From the NCBI RefSeq assembly GCF_017983445.1, contig NZ_JAGOBJ010000001.1, forward strand, positions 555,264 to 619,263: a stretch of 64,000 nt of DNA. Reading direction: 5' to 3'. How positions within the stretch are numbered: position 1 is the first letter of the stretch; every line of letters begins with the position of its first letter. This stretch comes from Halomonas sp. (lineage in GTDB: Bacteria; Pseudomonadota; Gammaproteobacteria; Pseudomonadales; Halomonadaceae). The notes under the pieces were generated by a model. The model saw nothing but the letters and a program-made list of their open reading frames with translations, was not told the DNA's origin and did no database searches. The position numbers were made by a program, and so were the translations under genes. Positions 9,066 through 18,512 of this stretch are shown piece after piece.

Positions 9066-10079
9066 ATGTACTCACTTGCACGCTCGCTGCTCTTTCGTAT
9101 TGACCCTGAAACCTCTCACGGGTTGGCTCTAAAGACGTTAGACGCGTTGCACCGCGTGGGTGGCGTAGTGCCACTGGTGGGTAAGTCGATAGACGATTCG
9201 GTCGAACTGATGGGGCTGCGGTTTGCCAACCGCGTAGGGCTAGCCGCGGGGCTTGATAAAGATGCCGACCACCTGGATGCGTTGGGTGCTCTAGGGTTTG
9301 GGTTTGTGGAAGTAGGCACTGTGACGCCCAAGGCGCAGCCGGGTAACCCCAAGCCGCGCCTGTTTAGATTGGCAGGCCATGACGCCATCATCAATCGCTT
9401 TGGGTTTAACAACAAAGGGGTTGAACACTTGGTGGCTCAGGTTAAAAAGCGCCATTACCAGGGCGTGGTAGGTATTAATATCGGCAAGAATCTCAGCACC
9501 GCCGTCGATAATGCGCTGGATGACTATCTGGTCTGCCTGGATGCTGTTCACTCGGTGGCTGATTATATTACGGTGAATATTTCTTCGCCCAATACCCCGG
9601 GGTTGCGCACGCTGCAGTTTGGCGAACAGCTCGATGCGCTGTTGAAACCCATCCGGGAGCGTAGCCGAGTGCTGGATACCGAAACGGGCCGTAAGGTGCC
9701 GCTTTTGATTAAGATCGCGCCGGATATGAGTGAAGAGGAAGTTGCCCTGGTAGCGGGAAGCATTGCCCGTAACGAGCTGGATGGCGTGATTGCCACCAAC
9801 ACGACCGTTTCCCGAGAAGCGGTACAGGACGACCCGCAGGCTGGCGAGGCGGGAGGTCTTTCAGGTAAGCCTGTCTTTGAGGCTTCCAACGTTGTGATTC
9901 GTCTACTGCGCCAGTATCTGCCAACGCTTCCGATTATTGGAGTAGGCGGCATTGATAGCGAGGAAAGCGCCAAAGCTAAAATAGCGGCGGGTGCTGATTT
10001 GGTTCAGCTCTACTCGGGGCTAATTTATCAGGGGCCAGGGTTGGTTAATGCGTGTGCCCGTGCATTAAAAGCACAGTGA
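9066..10079 (+). CDS. pyrD: Dihydroorotate dehydrogenase (quinone), class 2
   Basis: The enzyme oxidises dihydroorotate to orotate in pyrimidine synthesis and passes electrons to the quinone pool at the inner membrane. Its 337 residues and N-terminal amphipathic helix are those of class 2. The FMN-binding AAGLDKDAD segment near residue 60 and the catalytic-serine block NISSPNTPG near 170-178 are clear. The C-terminal GVGGIDS and LYSGLIYQGP phosphate-site motifs also match. It has its own upstream region after the gdhB terminator. Confidence 0.97.
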   Translation: MYSLARSLLFRIDPETSHGLALKTLDALHRVGGVVPLVGKSIDDSVELMGLRFANRVGLAAGLDKDADHLDALGALGFGFVEVGTVTPKAQPGNPKPRLFRLAGHDAIINRFGFNNKGVEHLVAQVKKRHYQGVVGINIGKNLSTAVDNALDDYLVCLDAVHSVADYITVNISSPNTPGLRTLQFGEQLDALLKPIRERSRVLDTETGRKVPLLIKIAPDMSEEEVALVAGSIARNELDGVIATNTTVSREAVQDDPQAGEAGGLSGKPVFEASNVVIRLLRQYLPTLPIIGVGGIDSEESAKAKIAAGADLVQLYSGLIYQGPGLVNACARALKAQ

Positions 10080-10090
10080 TTGGCCTGGCA

Positions 10091-10122
10091 GAAAAGCTAA
10101 AAAGCCCGCTGCGAAGCGGGCT
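10091..10122 (-). terminator. Terminator shared at the pyrD/rmf convergence
   Basis: AGCCCGCT (10103-10110) pairs with AGCGGGCT (10115-10122) across a four-base loop. On the minus strand the stem is followed by TTTTTAGCTTTT, so it mainly serves rmf. It may also slow transcripts leaving pyrD on the plus strand. Confidence 0.8.
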
Positions 10123-10160
10123 CCATGTTCCAAAATGTAAATGATGGAATATACAAATTG

Positions 10161-10370
10161 CTAGGTCATAACCATGGGGTTTTTGTGGATACCGGAAATG
10201 CCGGTCATACCGTCCCACTGGTCTCCGCGACCTTCACGCCAACCGCTCATCCAGTACTCGCGTAAATTGACATCTTGACTGGGACAATCATCACGGGAGC
10301 GGCCGATAACACCTGCTTTATACCCGTGAACATAGGCCCGCTGGAAGCGGTCACGTTTTTGTCGTTTCAT
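10161..10370 (-). CDS. rmf: Ribosome modulation factor
   Basis: RMF binds 70S ribosomes in stationary phase and promotes their dimerisation to inactive 100S particles. The N-terminus MKRQKRDR and the spaced GYKAGVIGRSRDDCP and SGWREGR blocks are diagnostic of the family. At 69 residues it is slightly longer than the E. coli protein, with an extended Gly/Met-rich tail. It is convergent with pyrD and shares a terminator with it. Expression is likely growth-phase controlled, which is known for the family and not visible here. Confidence 0.96.
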   Translation of the reverse strand: MKRQKRDRFQRAYVHGYKAGVIGRSRDDCPSQDVNLREYWMSGWREGRGDQWDGMTGISGIHKNPMVMT

Positions 10371-10707
10371 TGGCTAACCTCTTTTCATGAAAGCCTTTAA
10401 AAAGAAATAGTGCACTATGCCTTTGGCGTTAGGCCCCTATTTCGAGAGCTGACTTCAAGAGCAGGCTGCCAGCCGTGCGCTAATGTCTAGCACTCACGAG
10501 CTGAACCGGCTAGGCGGCAACCAAAACAAGCCTTCAGTCTGTTAATGACCCGTGGGTCTATTAATAACTAAGACAAGCAACGCATGCGTTTTCAGTAGCT
10601 ACTCCTTTATTCTTAGATCATTATGGGGGCACTTGTCGACCCCCAAATTGTCATAAGATGTAAATACATTTGCCATATATAGGAATATCGCGCGGTTACG
10701 CGCTGCC
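10371..10707. other. Intergenic region between rmf and rlmKL
   Basis: This 337-bp divergent intergenic region must hold the rmf promoter (minus strand) and the rlmKL promoter (plus strand). It is AT-rich over its right third. I see no open frame, strong hairpin or repeat, and no hexamer pair good enough to call. Confidence 0.5.
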
Positions 10708-12912
10708 ATGACTATGACCGAAACGAGTCAAAACGCCCCTCTAAATCTTCTGGCGACTTGCCCTAAAGGCATTGAAGGCCTGCTGGCCGATGAGCTGACA
10801 GCGCTAGGCGCGACGCCTGGTAAAACCACCGTGGCTGGTGTGTACTTTTCCGCCAGCCAAGCCATCGCCTACCGTGTATGCCTGTGGTCTCGGCTTGCCA
10901 ACCGGATAATTCTGCAGCTGGTTCGCGAGCCGATGATTGAGACGCCAGAGCAATTACGCGATGTGGTTGCCCGTATTGACTGGACTCAGCATTTGGCGGT
11001 TGGCAAAACCCTGGCAGTGGATTTTCATGGCCGCAGCGATCACATTCGACATACCCGGTTTGGCGCCCAAACGGTAAAAGATGGCGTGGTAGACGCGCTA
11101 CAGCTTGCCGGGCAAGAGCGTCCTTCCATCGATATCAAAACGCCGGATTTGCGTCTTTACGCGCATCTGCATCGCGCCAACCTGACCATTGGTATCGACC
11201 TTTCGGGGGAGAGCTTGCACCGTCGGGGCTATCGTCGTGATGTCGGGCATGCGCCGCTCAAGGAAAATCTCGCGGCAGCGTTGCTGATCCGTGCCGGGTG
11301 GCCCGAGCGGGCGAAAGCCGGCGAGCCGTTGATCGACCCGCTGTGTGGTGCCGGTACGCTGCTGATTGAAGCCGCGCTGATGGCCGCCGATCAGGCGCCG
11401 AACCTGGACCGTGAACGGTTCGGCTTCAAGGGCTGGGCCGGGCACGACGAGGCGCTTTGGCTTGAGCAGAAGCGTGAGGCCGAAGCGCGTGCCTCGATTG
11501 GTCGCAAGCGGTGTAAAACCCAGCTATTGGGCTTTGACCAAAGCCCGGCGGCGCTGTCGGCTGCAAAAACCAATGCGATGCGTGCAGGTATTCCGGCACT
11601 TATCACCCTGCACGGGCAGAGCCTTGCGCAGCTGACTCGCCCTGAAACGCTATCGGCAGAAAGCGGGCTGTTGATCACGAACCCGCCTTACGGCGAGCGG
11701 TTGGGTGAGCTTCCTGAGCTTGTGCGCCTATATTCCCAGCTAGGTGAAAAAGCCAAAGCGCTGTTTCCTGGTTGGACGTTAGCGATGTTTACCGGCAACC
11801 CCGATTTGGGGCACCGGCTGGGCCTGCGCGCGCATAAGCAGTATGCGCTTAAAAACGGCGCGCTGGACGCCAAGCTGCTGCTGATGGATATCGGTATGCC
11901 AGCGGTGGGTAACGACGCCCAGACGGAAGGTGCGAGAGCTGATGCGCCGCCTAAAGCAGCACCTGCGGTGTCTGAAAACGCGCAAATGTTCGCTAATCGG
12001 CTGGGCAAGAACCAGAAGCGCCTCAAGAAGTGGCTGAAGCAGAGCGGTGAAACCTGTTACCGAATCTATGATGCGGATATGCCCGAGTTTGCGTTGGCGA
12101 TTGACCGCTATAGCGACCGCGTACACGTTCAGGAGTACGCCGCACCCAGCTCGATAAACCTGGCTCAGGCCCAAAAGCGCCTGTTTGATGCGCTGGAAGT
12201 ACTGCCTGATGCGTTAGGTGTTGAGCCTAGCAAGGTATATATCAAACGCCGTGAGCGGCAAACCGGCACTGCCCAGTACCAAAAGCGTGACGCCAGCGGT
12301 GAGCGATTTGAAGTGCATGAAGGCGATGCGCGGCTATGGGTCAACCTGCGCGACTACCTGGATACCGGACTGTTTCTGGATCACCGGCCGGTACGCCGTA
12401 TGCTGGGTGAAATGGCTCGCGGCAAGCGATTTTTGAACCTGTTCTGCTATACCGCCACGGCCACCGTGCAGGCAGCCTTGGGCGGCGCGAGCGACAGTGT
12501 CAGCGTGGATATGTCCAACACTTACCTTGAGTGGGCGAAGGATAACTTTACCCTGAACAAGCTCGATCTGCGCCTTCACCGCGTAGTGCGCGATGACTGT
12601 TTCCGCTGGCTGGAAACCGCCAACGCCGAGTTTGACCTGATCTTTATGGATCCGCCGACGTTCTCCAATTCGAAGAAAATGCGCGATACGCTGGATATAC
12701 AGCGTGACCATCCGCGCTTGGTGGAACTTGCCATGGCCAGGCTCGCTCCTGGCGGCACGCTGGTATTCTCTAACAACCAGCGCCGTTTCAAGCTTGATGA
12801 TGCGCTTAGCCAGCACTACGCGGTAGAAGAGATCACCTCGCGCACCTTTGATCCGGACTTTCAGCGGCGTACCAACATGCACCATGTGTTCCTGCTGCGT
12901 CACCGCCGCTAG
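10708..12912 (+). CDS. rlmL: Bifunctional 23S rRNA (G2445-N2)/(G2069-N7)-methyltransferase RlmKL
   Basis: This 734-residue fusion methylates two guanines of 23S rRNA helix 74. It carries a THUMP domain at roughly residues 45-155. The RlmL methyltransferase follows, with DPLCGAGTLLIEAA near 210 and the N6-MTase-like NPPYGERL near 325. The C-terminal RlmK half carries NLFCYTATATV near 577 and DPPTFSNSK near 647. The length is normal for the gammaproteobacterial fusion. ATG 10708 and ATG 10714 are both possible starts, and neither has a strong ribosome binding site. The DUF836 gene follows 19 bp later, probably in the same transcript. Confidence 0.96.
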   Translation: MTMTETSQNAPLNLLATCPKGIEGLLADELTALGATPGKTTVAGVYFSASQAIAYRVCLWSRLANRIILQLVREPMIETPEQLRDVVARIDWTQHLAVGKTLAVDFHGRSDHIRHTRFGAQTVKDGVVDALQLAGQERPSIDIKTPDLRLYAHLHRANLTIGIDLSGESLHRRGYRRDVGHAPLKENLAAALLIRAGWPERAKAGEPLIDPLCGAGTLLIEAALMAADQAPNLDRERFGFKGWAGHDEALWLEQKREAEARASIGRKRCKTQLLGFDQSPAALSAAKTNAMRAGIPALITLHGQSLAQLTRPETLSAESGLLITNPPYGERLGELPELVRLYSQLGEKAKALFPGWTLAMFTGNPDLGHRLGLRAHKQYALKNGALDAKLLLMDIGMPAVGNDAQTEGARADAPPKAAPAVSENAQMFANRLGKNQKRLKKWLKQSGETCYRIYDADMPEFALAIDRYSDRVHVQEYAAPSSINLAQAQKRLFDALEVLPDALGVEPSKVYIKRRERQTGTAQYQKRDASGERFEVHEGDARLWVNLRDYLDTGLFLDHRPVRRMLGEMARGKRFLNLFCYTATATVQAALGGASDSVSVDMSNTYLEWAKDNFTLNKLDLRLHRVVRDDCFRWLETANAEFDLIFMDPPTFSNSKKMRDTLDIQRDHPRLVELAMARLAPGGTLVFSNNQRRFKLDDALSQHYAVEEITSRTFDPDFQRRTNMHHVFLLRHRR

Positions 12913-12931
12913 AACGTAAAGGCTTGCGGCG

Positions 12932-13264
12932 GTGATTCCCCTTACGCTCTATACCACCCTGGGTTGCCATTTGTGCGCCCAGGTGGAAGCTTTGCTGTCA
13001 GCGCTTGCCAATCAACCGGTGGCGCTGAAGCGCGTGGAGATCAGCGAGCATACGGCCTTGCTCGAGCGCTATGGTGAGCTTATTCCGGTGGTGGTGGATA
13101 GCCAGGGCAGGGAGCTGATACGAGGGTTTGAAGTGGCGCGTATGAGCGATTGGCTAGGCGAGCGCGGCTGGCTTGATGAGCGCGCGCTAATGTCGTTGAA
13201 GGAGCCTGAAAAATCGCCGCCAAAGGGCATGCACCTGCATAACGGGCGGCGTTTTCTGGGTTAG
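12932..13264 (+). CDS. Glutaredoxin-like protein (DUF836)
   Basis: The 110-residue thioredoxin-fold protein has a CHLC redox pair (residues 11-14) after the first strand and a cis-Pro IPVVV segment near residue 52. This is the pattern of the DUF836/YbbN-adjacent glutaredoxin-like family. A C-terminal extension of about 30 residues is unstructured and basic. It starts at GTG 12932, close behind rlmKL, so it is likely co-transcribed. The substrate is unknown. Confidence 0.8.
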   Translation: MIPLTLYTTLGCHLCAQVEALLSALANQPVALKRVEISEHTALLERYGELIPVVVDSQGRELIRGFEVARMSDWLGERGWLDERALMSLKEPEKSPPKGMHLHNGRRFLG

Positions 13265-13315
13265 TGAGCACTTAGCCCGCTGGGTCTAAGCAGGCATGCT
13301 TTTAAACAATAGTGC

Positions 13316-13645
13316 CTAGAGCAGGTCCAGCAGCGAAAGCTGGCGCATGGCTTCCTGGCCTTCCGGGGTGTGATCATCAACATCCAGCACCTTATGAAAC
13401 CCGCGCGACTTTTGAATCGTCGTCTCATCTTCCAGCCACATCTGAGCCAGCTCAAGGGTGTCGGCCAGTTGGTGCTTTAAACCGCCAAACTGAGTGCCGA
13501 TTTGCCCCCAGGCACGGCTGAAAATCCAGTCGCCAAACATGTCTTGATGAATATGAACCAGCACATAGTCATGGTCGGTTTCCCACCTAACGATCACAAG
13601 CTTACTCCTAGGGTTGCTCTTGACGCTGGCCTGCCCATTAGGCAC
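13316..13645 (-). CDS. WGR-domain-like hypothetical protein
   Basis: The 109-residue protein has the core of a WGR domain: RWETDHDYVLVHIHQDMFG, then SRAWGQIGTQFGG and a following helix. The central Trp-Gly is kept while the usual third Arg is replaced by Gln. WGR domains occur in PARP-like and MolR-like proteins and in many small bacterial proteins, where they are thought to bind nucleic acid. The ATG at 13645 follows AAGGAG on the minus strand. The 5' side abuts a 13-bp repeat array. No partner gene points to a role. Confidence 0.6.
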   Translation of the reverse strand: MPNGQASVKSNPRSKLVIVRWETDHDYVLVHIHQDMFGDWIFSRAWGQIGTQFGGLKHQLADTLELAQMWLEDETTIQKSRGFHKVLDVDDHTPEGQEAMRQLSLLDLL

Positions 13646-13655
13646 TCCTTATCAC

Positions 13656-13695
13656 AAATACCGTTCCCAAATACGATTCCCAAATACCATTTCCC
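13656..13695. repeat. 13-bp tandem repeat, three units
   Basis: AAATACCGTTCCC at 13656, AAATACGATTCCC at 13669 and AAATACCATTTCCC at 13682 repeat with a 13-bp period. They lie immediately upstream of the WGR-like gene on the minus strand, where its promoter should be. Confidence 0.8.
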
Positions 13696-13769
13696 AATTC
13701 GGTGTGGCGGGCGGTATTGTAAAGCCCGTTATCACAAACGACCATGTCTGGCGATCAATAGCCTGGTTT

Positions 13770-13835
13770 GACTGTAAATAGGTCTGACTGTAACTAGGTC
13801 TGAGACTATAAATATGTCTGACTATCAATAAGTTG
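13770..13835. repeat. 16-18-bp degenerate tandem repeat upstream of pdxB
   Basis: Units GACTGTAAATAGGTCT (13770), GACTGTAACTAGGTCT (13786), a related 18-bp unit (13802) and a 16-bp unit (13820) follow one another and end 44 bp before the pdxB start. They differ in sequence from the neighbouring 13-bp array, so two unrelated arrays share one 234-bp intergenic gap. Confidence 0.75.
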
Positions 13836-13879
13836 ATATAGATAGATTTTCTTGTCCTGCGTTTTACAAGGATACCGCT

Positions 13880-15028
13880 GTGAAGCTGATTGTAGATGCC
13901 AACATACCCGCCGCCGAGCGCTGCTTTGGTGATTTTGGCTCACTGACCCGCGTGCCGGGGCGTGAGATAAGCGCTGAGCACGTCAAAGACGCCGATGCGC
14001 TGATCGTACGCTCCATCACCCAGGTGAATGCCGCGCTACTTGCCGATAGCCCGGTACGCTTTATCGGCACCTGCACGATTGGCACCGACCACATCGACCA
14101 TGCCGCACTGGCCGAACGGGGCATTGCCTTTGCAAGCGCTCCTGGCTGCAATGCCGAAGCCGTGGTGGACTACGTGCTAAGCAGCCTGCTGACGCTTGCT
14201 GAGCGTGATGGCTGGTCGCTTGCGGGGCGCACTGTCGGCGTTGTCGGCGTAGGTAATGTGGGCAGCCGTTTATTGGCGCGGCTAACGGCGCTAGGGGTTG
14301 AAACGTTGGCCTGCGACCCGCCCAGAGCGGAGCAGGAAGGCGAGCAGGGCTTCGAGTCACTAGATACGCTGATCGACCGCTGCGACATCCTTTGCCTGCA
14401 CACGCCGTTGGTAGCCCAGGGGCCGCATGCCACCTATCAGCTGCTGAATGCGCAGCGCATCAACGAGCTGGCACCCAGCACCGTATTGTTAAATGCAGGG
14501 CGGGGCGACTGTATCGATGGGTTGGCACTGCGCAGCCGCTTGACGGGGAAAGGGGATATCGCCGCCGTTCTGGACGTGTGGGAGAGCGAGCCGGAAATCG
14601 ATGCCGGGTTGCGCGACCTGGTCGCACTCGCCACTCCGCATATTGCCGGACATAGCCTGGATGGCAAACTGCGCGGTACCTGGATGATCCAGCAGGCGTT
14701 AGCCCGCTATCTCGGCCGTGTCAGTCAGGTGACGTTTGCCGATATCTGCCCGAGGCCGGTATTGGCGGCGCTGCATTTGCAGGATGCGCTGCCCGTCGAG
14801 GATGCGCTGCGTGTGTGCATGCGCGCGGTTTACGATGTACGCCGGGATCACGATAGCCTGCAGCGTCAGGTACTCCAGCAGGGAATTAAGCAAGGTTTTG
14901 ATACTTGCCGGGCCAACTATCCGCTGCGCCGCGAGTTTGCCACCCTGAACGTGCAGCTATCGGGCAATGCGGTGGCGCTCGAAGCGCCGCTCAGTGCTGC
15001 AGGTTTTCGTGTCTCGCGGATGTCATAA
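13880..15028 (+). CDS. pdxB: Erythronate-4-phosphate dehydrogenase
   Basis: PdxB oxidises 4-phosphoerythronate in the DXP-dependent pyridoxal 5'-phosphate pathway. The 382-residue protein has the D-2-hydroxyacid dehydrogenase layout. The Rossmann motif VGVVGVGNVGSRLL lies near 118-131, the catalytic Arg is in LLNAGRGD, the acidic residue in DVWESEPE, and the His in TPHIAGHS. The PdxB-specific dimerisation domain fills the C-terminal 90 residues. A GTG start at 13880 follows AAGGA. It ends at a bidirectional terminator facing htpX. Confidence 0.95.
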   Translation: MKLIVDANIPAAERCFGDFGSLTRVPGREISAEHVKDADALIVRSITQVNAALLADSPVRFIGTCTIGTDHIDHAALAERGIAFASAPGCNAEAVVDYVLSSLLTLAERDGWSLAGRTVGVVGVGNVGSRLLARLTALGVETLACDPPRAEQEGEQGFESLDTLIDRCDILCLHTPLVAQGPHATYQLLNAQRINELAPSTVLLNAGRGDCIDGLALRSRLTGKGDIAAVLDVWESEPEIDAGLRDLVALATPHIAGHSLDGKLRGTWMIQQALARYLGRVSQVTFADICPRPVLAALHLQDALPVEDALRVCMRAVYDVRRDHDSLQRQVLQQGIKQGFDTCRANYPLRREFATLNVQLSGNAVALEAPLSAAGFRVSRMS

Positions 15029-15077
15029 CGCAGCATGCTAATTCATCATGCTTATCTGGTTTGCCATGTCATGAATG

Positions 15078-15112
15078 CAATCAGGCCCGCTTAAGCGGGC
15101 CCGATTGTTTTT
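15078..15112. terminator. Bidirectional terminator between pdxB and htpX
   Basis: CAATC-A-GGCCCGCTT pairs with AAGCGGGCC-C-GATTG, followed by TTTTT on the plus strand. The convergent genes pdxB and htpX both point at it. Confidence 0.9.
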
Positions 15113-15133
15113 AGCTGATGAGCGAGAGGTCGC

Positions 15134-16039
15134 TTACTGGCGGTAGGCGGCTTCTTTTAGTGCGCGAATGCGCTCATCCAGCGGCGGGTGGCTGGCAAAC
15201 AGCTGCTCAAGCAGCGAGCGCGTCTGGCCTTTGGTGATCGCCATGGCGCGCATGGTGTCGGGCATTTGATCCGGCAGCTCGGTTTCCGCTTTCAGGCGGG
15301 CCAGCGCGTTCACCATGGAACCCGTACCTGCTAAGCGCGCGCCAGCCTCATCGGCACGATATTCGCGGTAGCGCGAGAACCAGGCAACGATAGCCGAGGC
15401 GACAATCCCGAATACGATTTCCGCGACAATAACCACCGCGAAGTAGCCCATAAAGCCCAGGCCGCCTTCGCCGCCGCTGCGGCTTTTAAGAAAACCATCC
15501 ACCAGCTGAGCTACCACGCGGGCAAAGAACATCACGAAGGTGTTCACCACGCCCTGAATCAGCGCCAGCGTCACCATGTCGCCATTGGCCACGTGGCCGA
15601 TTTCGTGGGCAAGCACCGCGCGCACTTCATCAGGGCGCATCCGGTTTAAAAGTCCGGCTGAAACTGCCACAAGCGCATCATCCTTGTTCCAGCCCGTAGC
15701 AAAGGCATTTGACTGCTGGGCGGGGAAAATACCCACCTCGGGCGTTTTAATGCCTGCCTCTCGCGAAAGCTCTGCCACTGTATCCACCAGCCACTGCTCG
15801 GTAGCGTTGGAAGGCGCTTCAATAATCACCGTGCCGGTGCTGCGTTTCGCCATCCATTTGGAAATAAACAGCGAGATCAGTGAGCCGACCATGCCGAAGA
15901 TAAAGCAGAAAATCAGCAGGCTGGTAAAGTTGATTCCCTGGCTGCGTAAGTAACCCTCAACGCCAAACAGGCGCAGCGTAATACTGGCGACAAGCAGCAC
16001 CGCCAGGTTGGTGGCTAAAAACAGCACAATTCGCATCAT
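15134..16039 (-). CDS. htpX: Protease HtpX (M48 zinc metallopeptidase)
   Basis: HtpX is an inner-membrane zinc protease that degrades misfolded membrane proteins together with FtsH. The 301-residue protein has two N-terminal membrane segments (about residues 4-24 and 38-58) and the zinc motif [10 protein letters not shown] near 144-153. A second pair of hydrophobic segments follows, with the third ligand Glu in the [11 protein letters not shown] block. In many gammaproteobacteria its expression depends on Cpx envelope stress; no binding site is visible here. Confidence 0.96.
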   Translation of the reverse strand: MMRIVLFLATNLAVLLVASITLRLFGVEGYLRSQGINFTSLLIFCFIFGMVGSLISLFISKWMAKRSTGTVIIEAPSNATEQWLVDTVAELSREAGIKTPEVGIFPAQQSNAFATGWNKDDALVAVSAGLLNRMRPDEVRAVLAHEIGHVANGDMVTLALIQGVVNTFVMFFARVVAQLVDGFLKSRSGGEGGLGFMGYFAVVIVAEIVFGIVASAIVAWFSRYREYRADEAGARLAGTGSMVNALARLKAETELPDQMPDTMRAMAITKGQTRSLLEQLFASHPPLDERIRALKEAAYRQ

Positions 16040-16146
16040 GGTGCAGGTTCTCCGTAAGAGGTCATCAATGCGTTACCGGGTTTTCAAGCCCTGGAATGTT
16101 TGCTTAGATACGTACACTTCATGGCAGTTTCAAGTCACGGTGCGCT

Positions 16147-17397
16147 TTATTGGCGGTAGCGGGACAGGAAGTTACCGAACCGGTCCAAGGCATCGCCCAA
16201 CTGGTCGGCCCAGGGGAGTGTCACGATGCGCACGTGATCGGGCTCCGGCCAGTTGAACGCCGTGCCCTGCACCAGCAGAATTTTCTCTTGCAGAAGCAAG
16301 TCCAGCACCAGCTTCTGATCGTCCTGAATATTGAACACCTTGGGGTCTAGGCGTGGAAACGCATAGAGCGCGCCTTTGGGCTTGACGCAGGACACTCCCG
16401 GGATGGCGTTGAGCTTTTCCACCGTGATATCGCGCTGAGCCAACAAGCGGCCACCCGGCAGAATCAGATCATTGATGGACTGATAGCCACCCAGCGCCGT
16501 TTGAATCGCATGCTGGGCAGGTACATTGGCGCATAGGCGCATGGAGGCCAGCATGGTTAGCCCTTGGATAAAATCCTTGGCGCGCTGCTTGGCAATCGTG
16601 CCGGAAATCGTCATCCAGCCTGAACGAAAGCCCGCACAGCGGTAGCTTTTCGACAGCCCGTTCATGGTAATCACCAGCTGGTCATCGTCGGCCAGGGCGC
16701 CGGTCGCGGTGTGTTCTACACCGTCATAAAGGATCTTGTCGTAGATTTCATCAGAGAACACCACAAGGTTGTGCTCTTTGGCCACGGCCAGCACGTCGCG
16801 CACCACGGCCGGTGGATAAACCGCACCGGTCGGGTTGTTGGGGTTAATCAACACAATGGCGCGGGTACGGCTGGTGATCTTGGCGCGGATATCGGCAATA
16901 TCTGGCGTCCAGTCGGCCTGCTCATCGCACAGGTAATGCACCCCGTGGCCGCCAGAAAGGTGAGCGGCGGCGGTCCACAGCGGGTAATCAGGCGCCGGGA
17001 TCAGGACTTCATCGCCATCGTTTAATAGTGCCTGCATGCACATCACGATCAGCTCGGATACGCCGTTACCGATGTAGATATCTTCAATGCCAACGCCCGG
17101 AATCTCCTTGCGCTGGCACTCCTGCATGATGGCCTTGCGTGCCGAGTAAAGGCCTTTGGAGTCGCAATAGCCCTGGGCGGTGGGCAGGTTGCGCATCACA
17201 TCCTGCAAAATCTCTTCAGGTGCTTCAAACCCAAACGGCGCCGGGTTGCCAATATTGAGCTTTAAAATCCGCTGGCCTTCATCTTCCAGTCGTTTGGCAT
17301 GATCAAGTACCGGGCCACGGATGTCGTAGCAGACGTTATGCAGCTTATGGGATTTTTTTAGCGTCTGAGGAGGCGCTTGAAGCTGAGAGGTTTCCAT
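16147..17397 (-). CDS. alaA: AlaA-type PLP-dependent aminotransferase
   Basis: This class I aminotransferase matches the AlaA (glutamate-pyruvate transaminase) subgroup, which makes alanine. NIGNPAPFGF near residues 52-61 binds substrate. INPNNPTGAVYP, SDEIYDKI, and the PLP lysine in NGLSKSYRCAGFRSGW follow in the usual order. I start at ATG 17397, giving 416 residues; a GTG at 17439 in the same frame adds a non-conserved 14 residues. The C-terminal VRIVTLPW is typical of AlaA. It lies between htpX and ylqF, and each appears separately transcribed. Confidence 0.9.
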   Translation of the reverse strand: METSQLQAPPQTLKKSHKLHNVCYDIRGPVLDHAKRLEDEGQRILKLNIGNPAPFGFEAPEEILQDVMRNLPTAQGYCDSKGLYSARKAIMQECQRKEIPGVGIEDIYIGNGVSELIVMCMQALLNDGDEVLIPAPDYPLWTAAAHLSGGHGVHYLCDEQADWTPDIADIRAKITSRTRAIVLINPNNPTGAVYPPAVVRDVLAVAKEHNLVVFSDEIYDKILYDGVEHTATGALADDDQLVITMNGLSKSYRCAGFRSGWMTISGTIAKQRAKDFIQGLTMLASMRLCANVPAQHAIQTALGGYQSINDLILPGGRLLAQRDITVEKLNAIPGVSCVKPKGALYAFPRLDPKVFNIQDDQKLVLDLLLQEKILLVQGTAFNWPEPDHVRIVTLPWADQLGDALDRFGNFLSRYRQ

Positions 17398-17454
17398 GTG
17401 TGATTTATCCAAGAGTGTCCAAAGGCCGTGCGACGGCACCGGTCGGTCCGCTCA

Positions 17455-18408
17455 TTATGCGTCGGAAAGTACTTGATTGTCTTCGTCGTTATGCACAATA
17501 GGCGGCGGAATATCGTCAGGCGTTTCCAGCGTCAGGCGGCCGAGCTTGCCATCACGCAGTTCGTGTAGCAGCACTTCGGCGCCGCGGTGCAAATCGACCT
17601 CGCCCCCAGATCGCAAGCCGCCCCGTTTGCCGGCGATTTCTTTTAAGATCGCATGGCCATCAAACCCGGCAATGGCGAGGAAATCCGGCTTTTTCGGCCC
17701 ATCCGCATCGACTTCATTGCTAACCGGCGCCTCGTAGGTGGGCAGGGCCTTTAACTTGTAGCGAGCGGTTAACTCGGTGGGGTAACGCTTGGCAAGCTCG
17801 GCACTGGTCACAATTGCCACGTCGGTATATTCGATTGCCGTATCCCGAATAGCCCCGCTTGCCGCCAGCCGGTAGGCGCTTGCCTGGTCTTCAATTTTTG
17901 GCCACAGCACCCCGGGTGTATCAATTAGCGCCACGCGCCCATCGATACGCACCTTTTGCTGGCGTTTGGTCACCGCGGGCTCGTTACCGGTTTTGGCAAT
18001 TTTGCGCCCGGCCAGGCCGTTAATCAGAGTCGATTTTCCCACGTTGGGAATACCCATCACCATCACCCGAACGTCACGGTCGGCGCGTACGGCACCTGCC
18101 AGCTCATGGCAGAGCTTGGGGATTTTCTTGAGCTCACGGGTGTTGGTCGTGGTAATCGCGAGCGCGCGGGTATCGTTCTGGGCATCAAAAAACGCCACCC
18201 ATTCGGCAGTGCGCTCAGGGTCGGCAAGATCCGCCCGGGAGAGGATTTTCAGCACCGGCTTATGCCGGGTCAGCTCGGCCAGCATCGGGTTGGCGCTGGA
18301 ATAGGGCAGGCGTGCGTCCAATACTTCAATGACCACGTCAATTTCCGGCAGCGCATCCTTTATCTGGCGGCGGGCCTTATTCATATGTCCGGGGAACCAG
18401 CCGAGCAT
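17455..18408 (-). CDS. ylqF: Ribosome biogenesis GTPase YlqF/RbgA
   Basis: This circularly permuted GTPase acts late in 50S subunit assembly in well studied homologues. The G motifs are permuted: the G4-like SRADL lies near residue 57, ahead of the P-loop GIPNVGKSTLIN near 118-129 and the G3 DTPGVLWP near 163. The C-terminal ANTAR-like RNA-binding domain follows. The N-terminal GWFPGHMNKARR block is diagnostic. Length (317) is normal. Confidence 0.92.
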   Translation of the reverse strand: MLGWFPGHMNKARRQIKDALPEIDVVIEVLDARLPYSSANPMLAELTRHKPVLKILSRADLADPERTAEWVAFFDAQNDTRALAITTTNTRELKKIPKLCHELAGAVRADRDVRVMVMGIPNVGKSTLINGLAGRKIAKTGNEPAVTKRQQKVRIDGRVALIDTPGVLWPKIEDQASAYRLAASGAIRDTAIEYTDVAIVTSAELAKRYPTELTARYKLKALPTYEAPVSNEVDADGPKKPDFLAIAGFDGHAILKEIAGKRGGLRSGGEVDLHRGAEVLLHELRDGKLGRLTLETPDDIPPPIVHNDEDNQVLSDA

Positions 18409-18512
18409 GAGTTTCTCCTACAAGTACAAAAACGGGCATAAAAAAGCGAGCGACCATTCTACCAGATGGTGCCCGCTTTGCCGGAGTTCGTTATACGTTT
18501 ATGCCGTAGCGC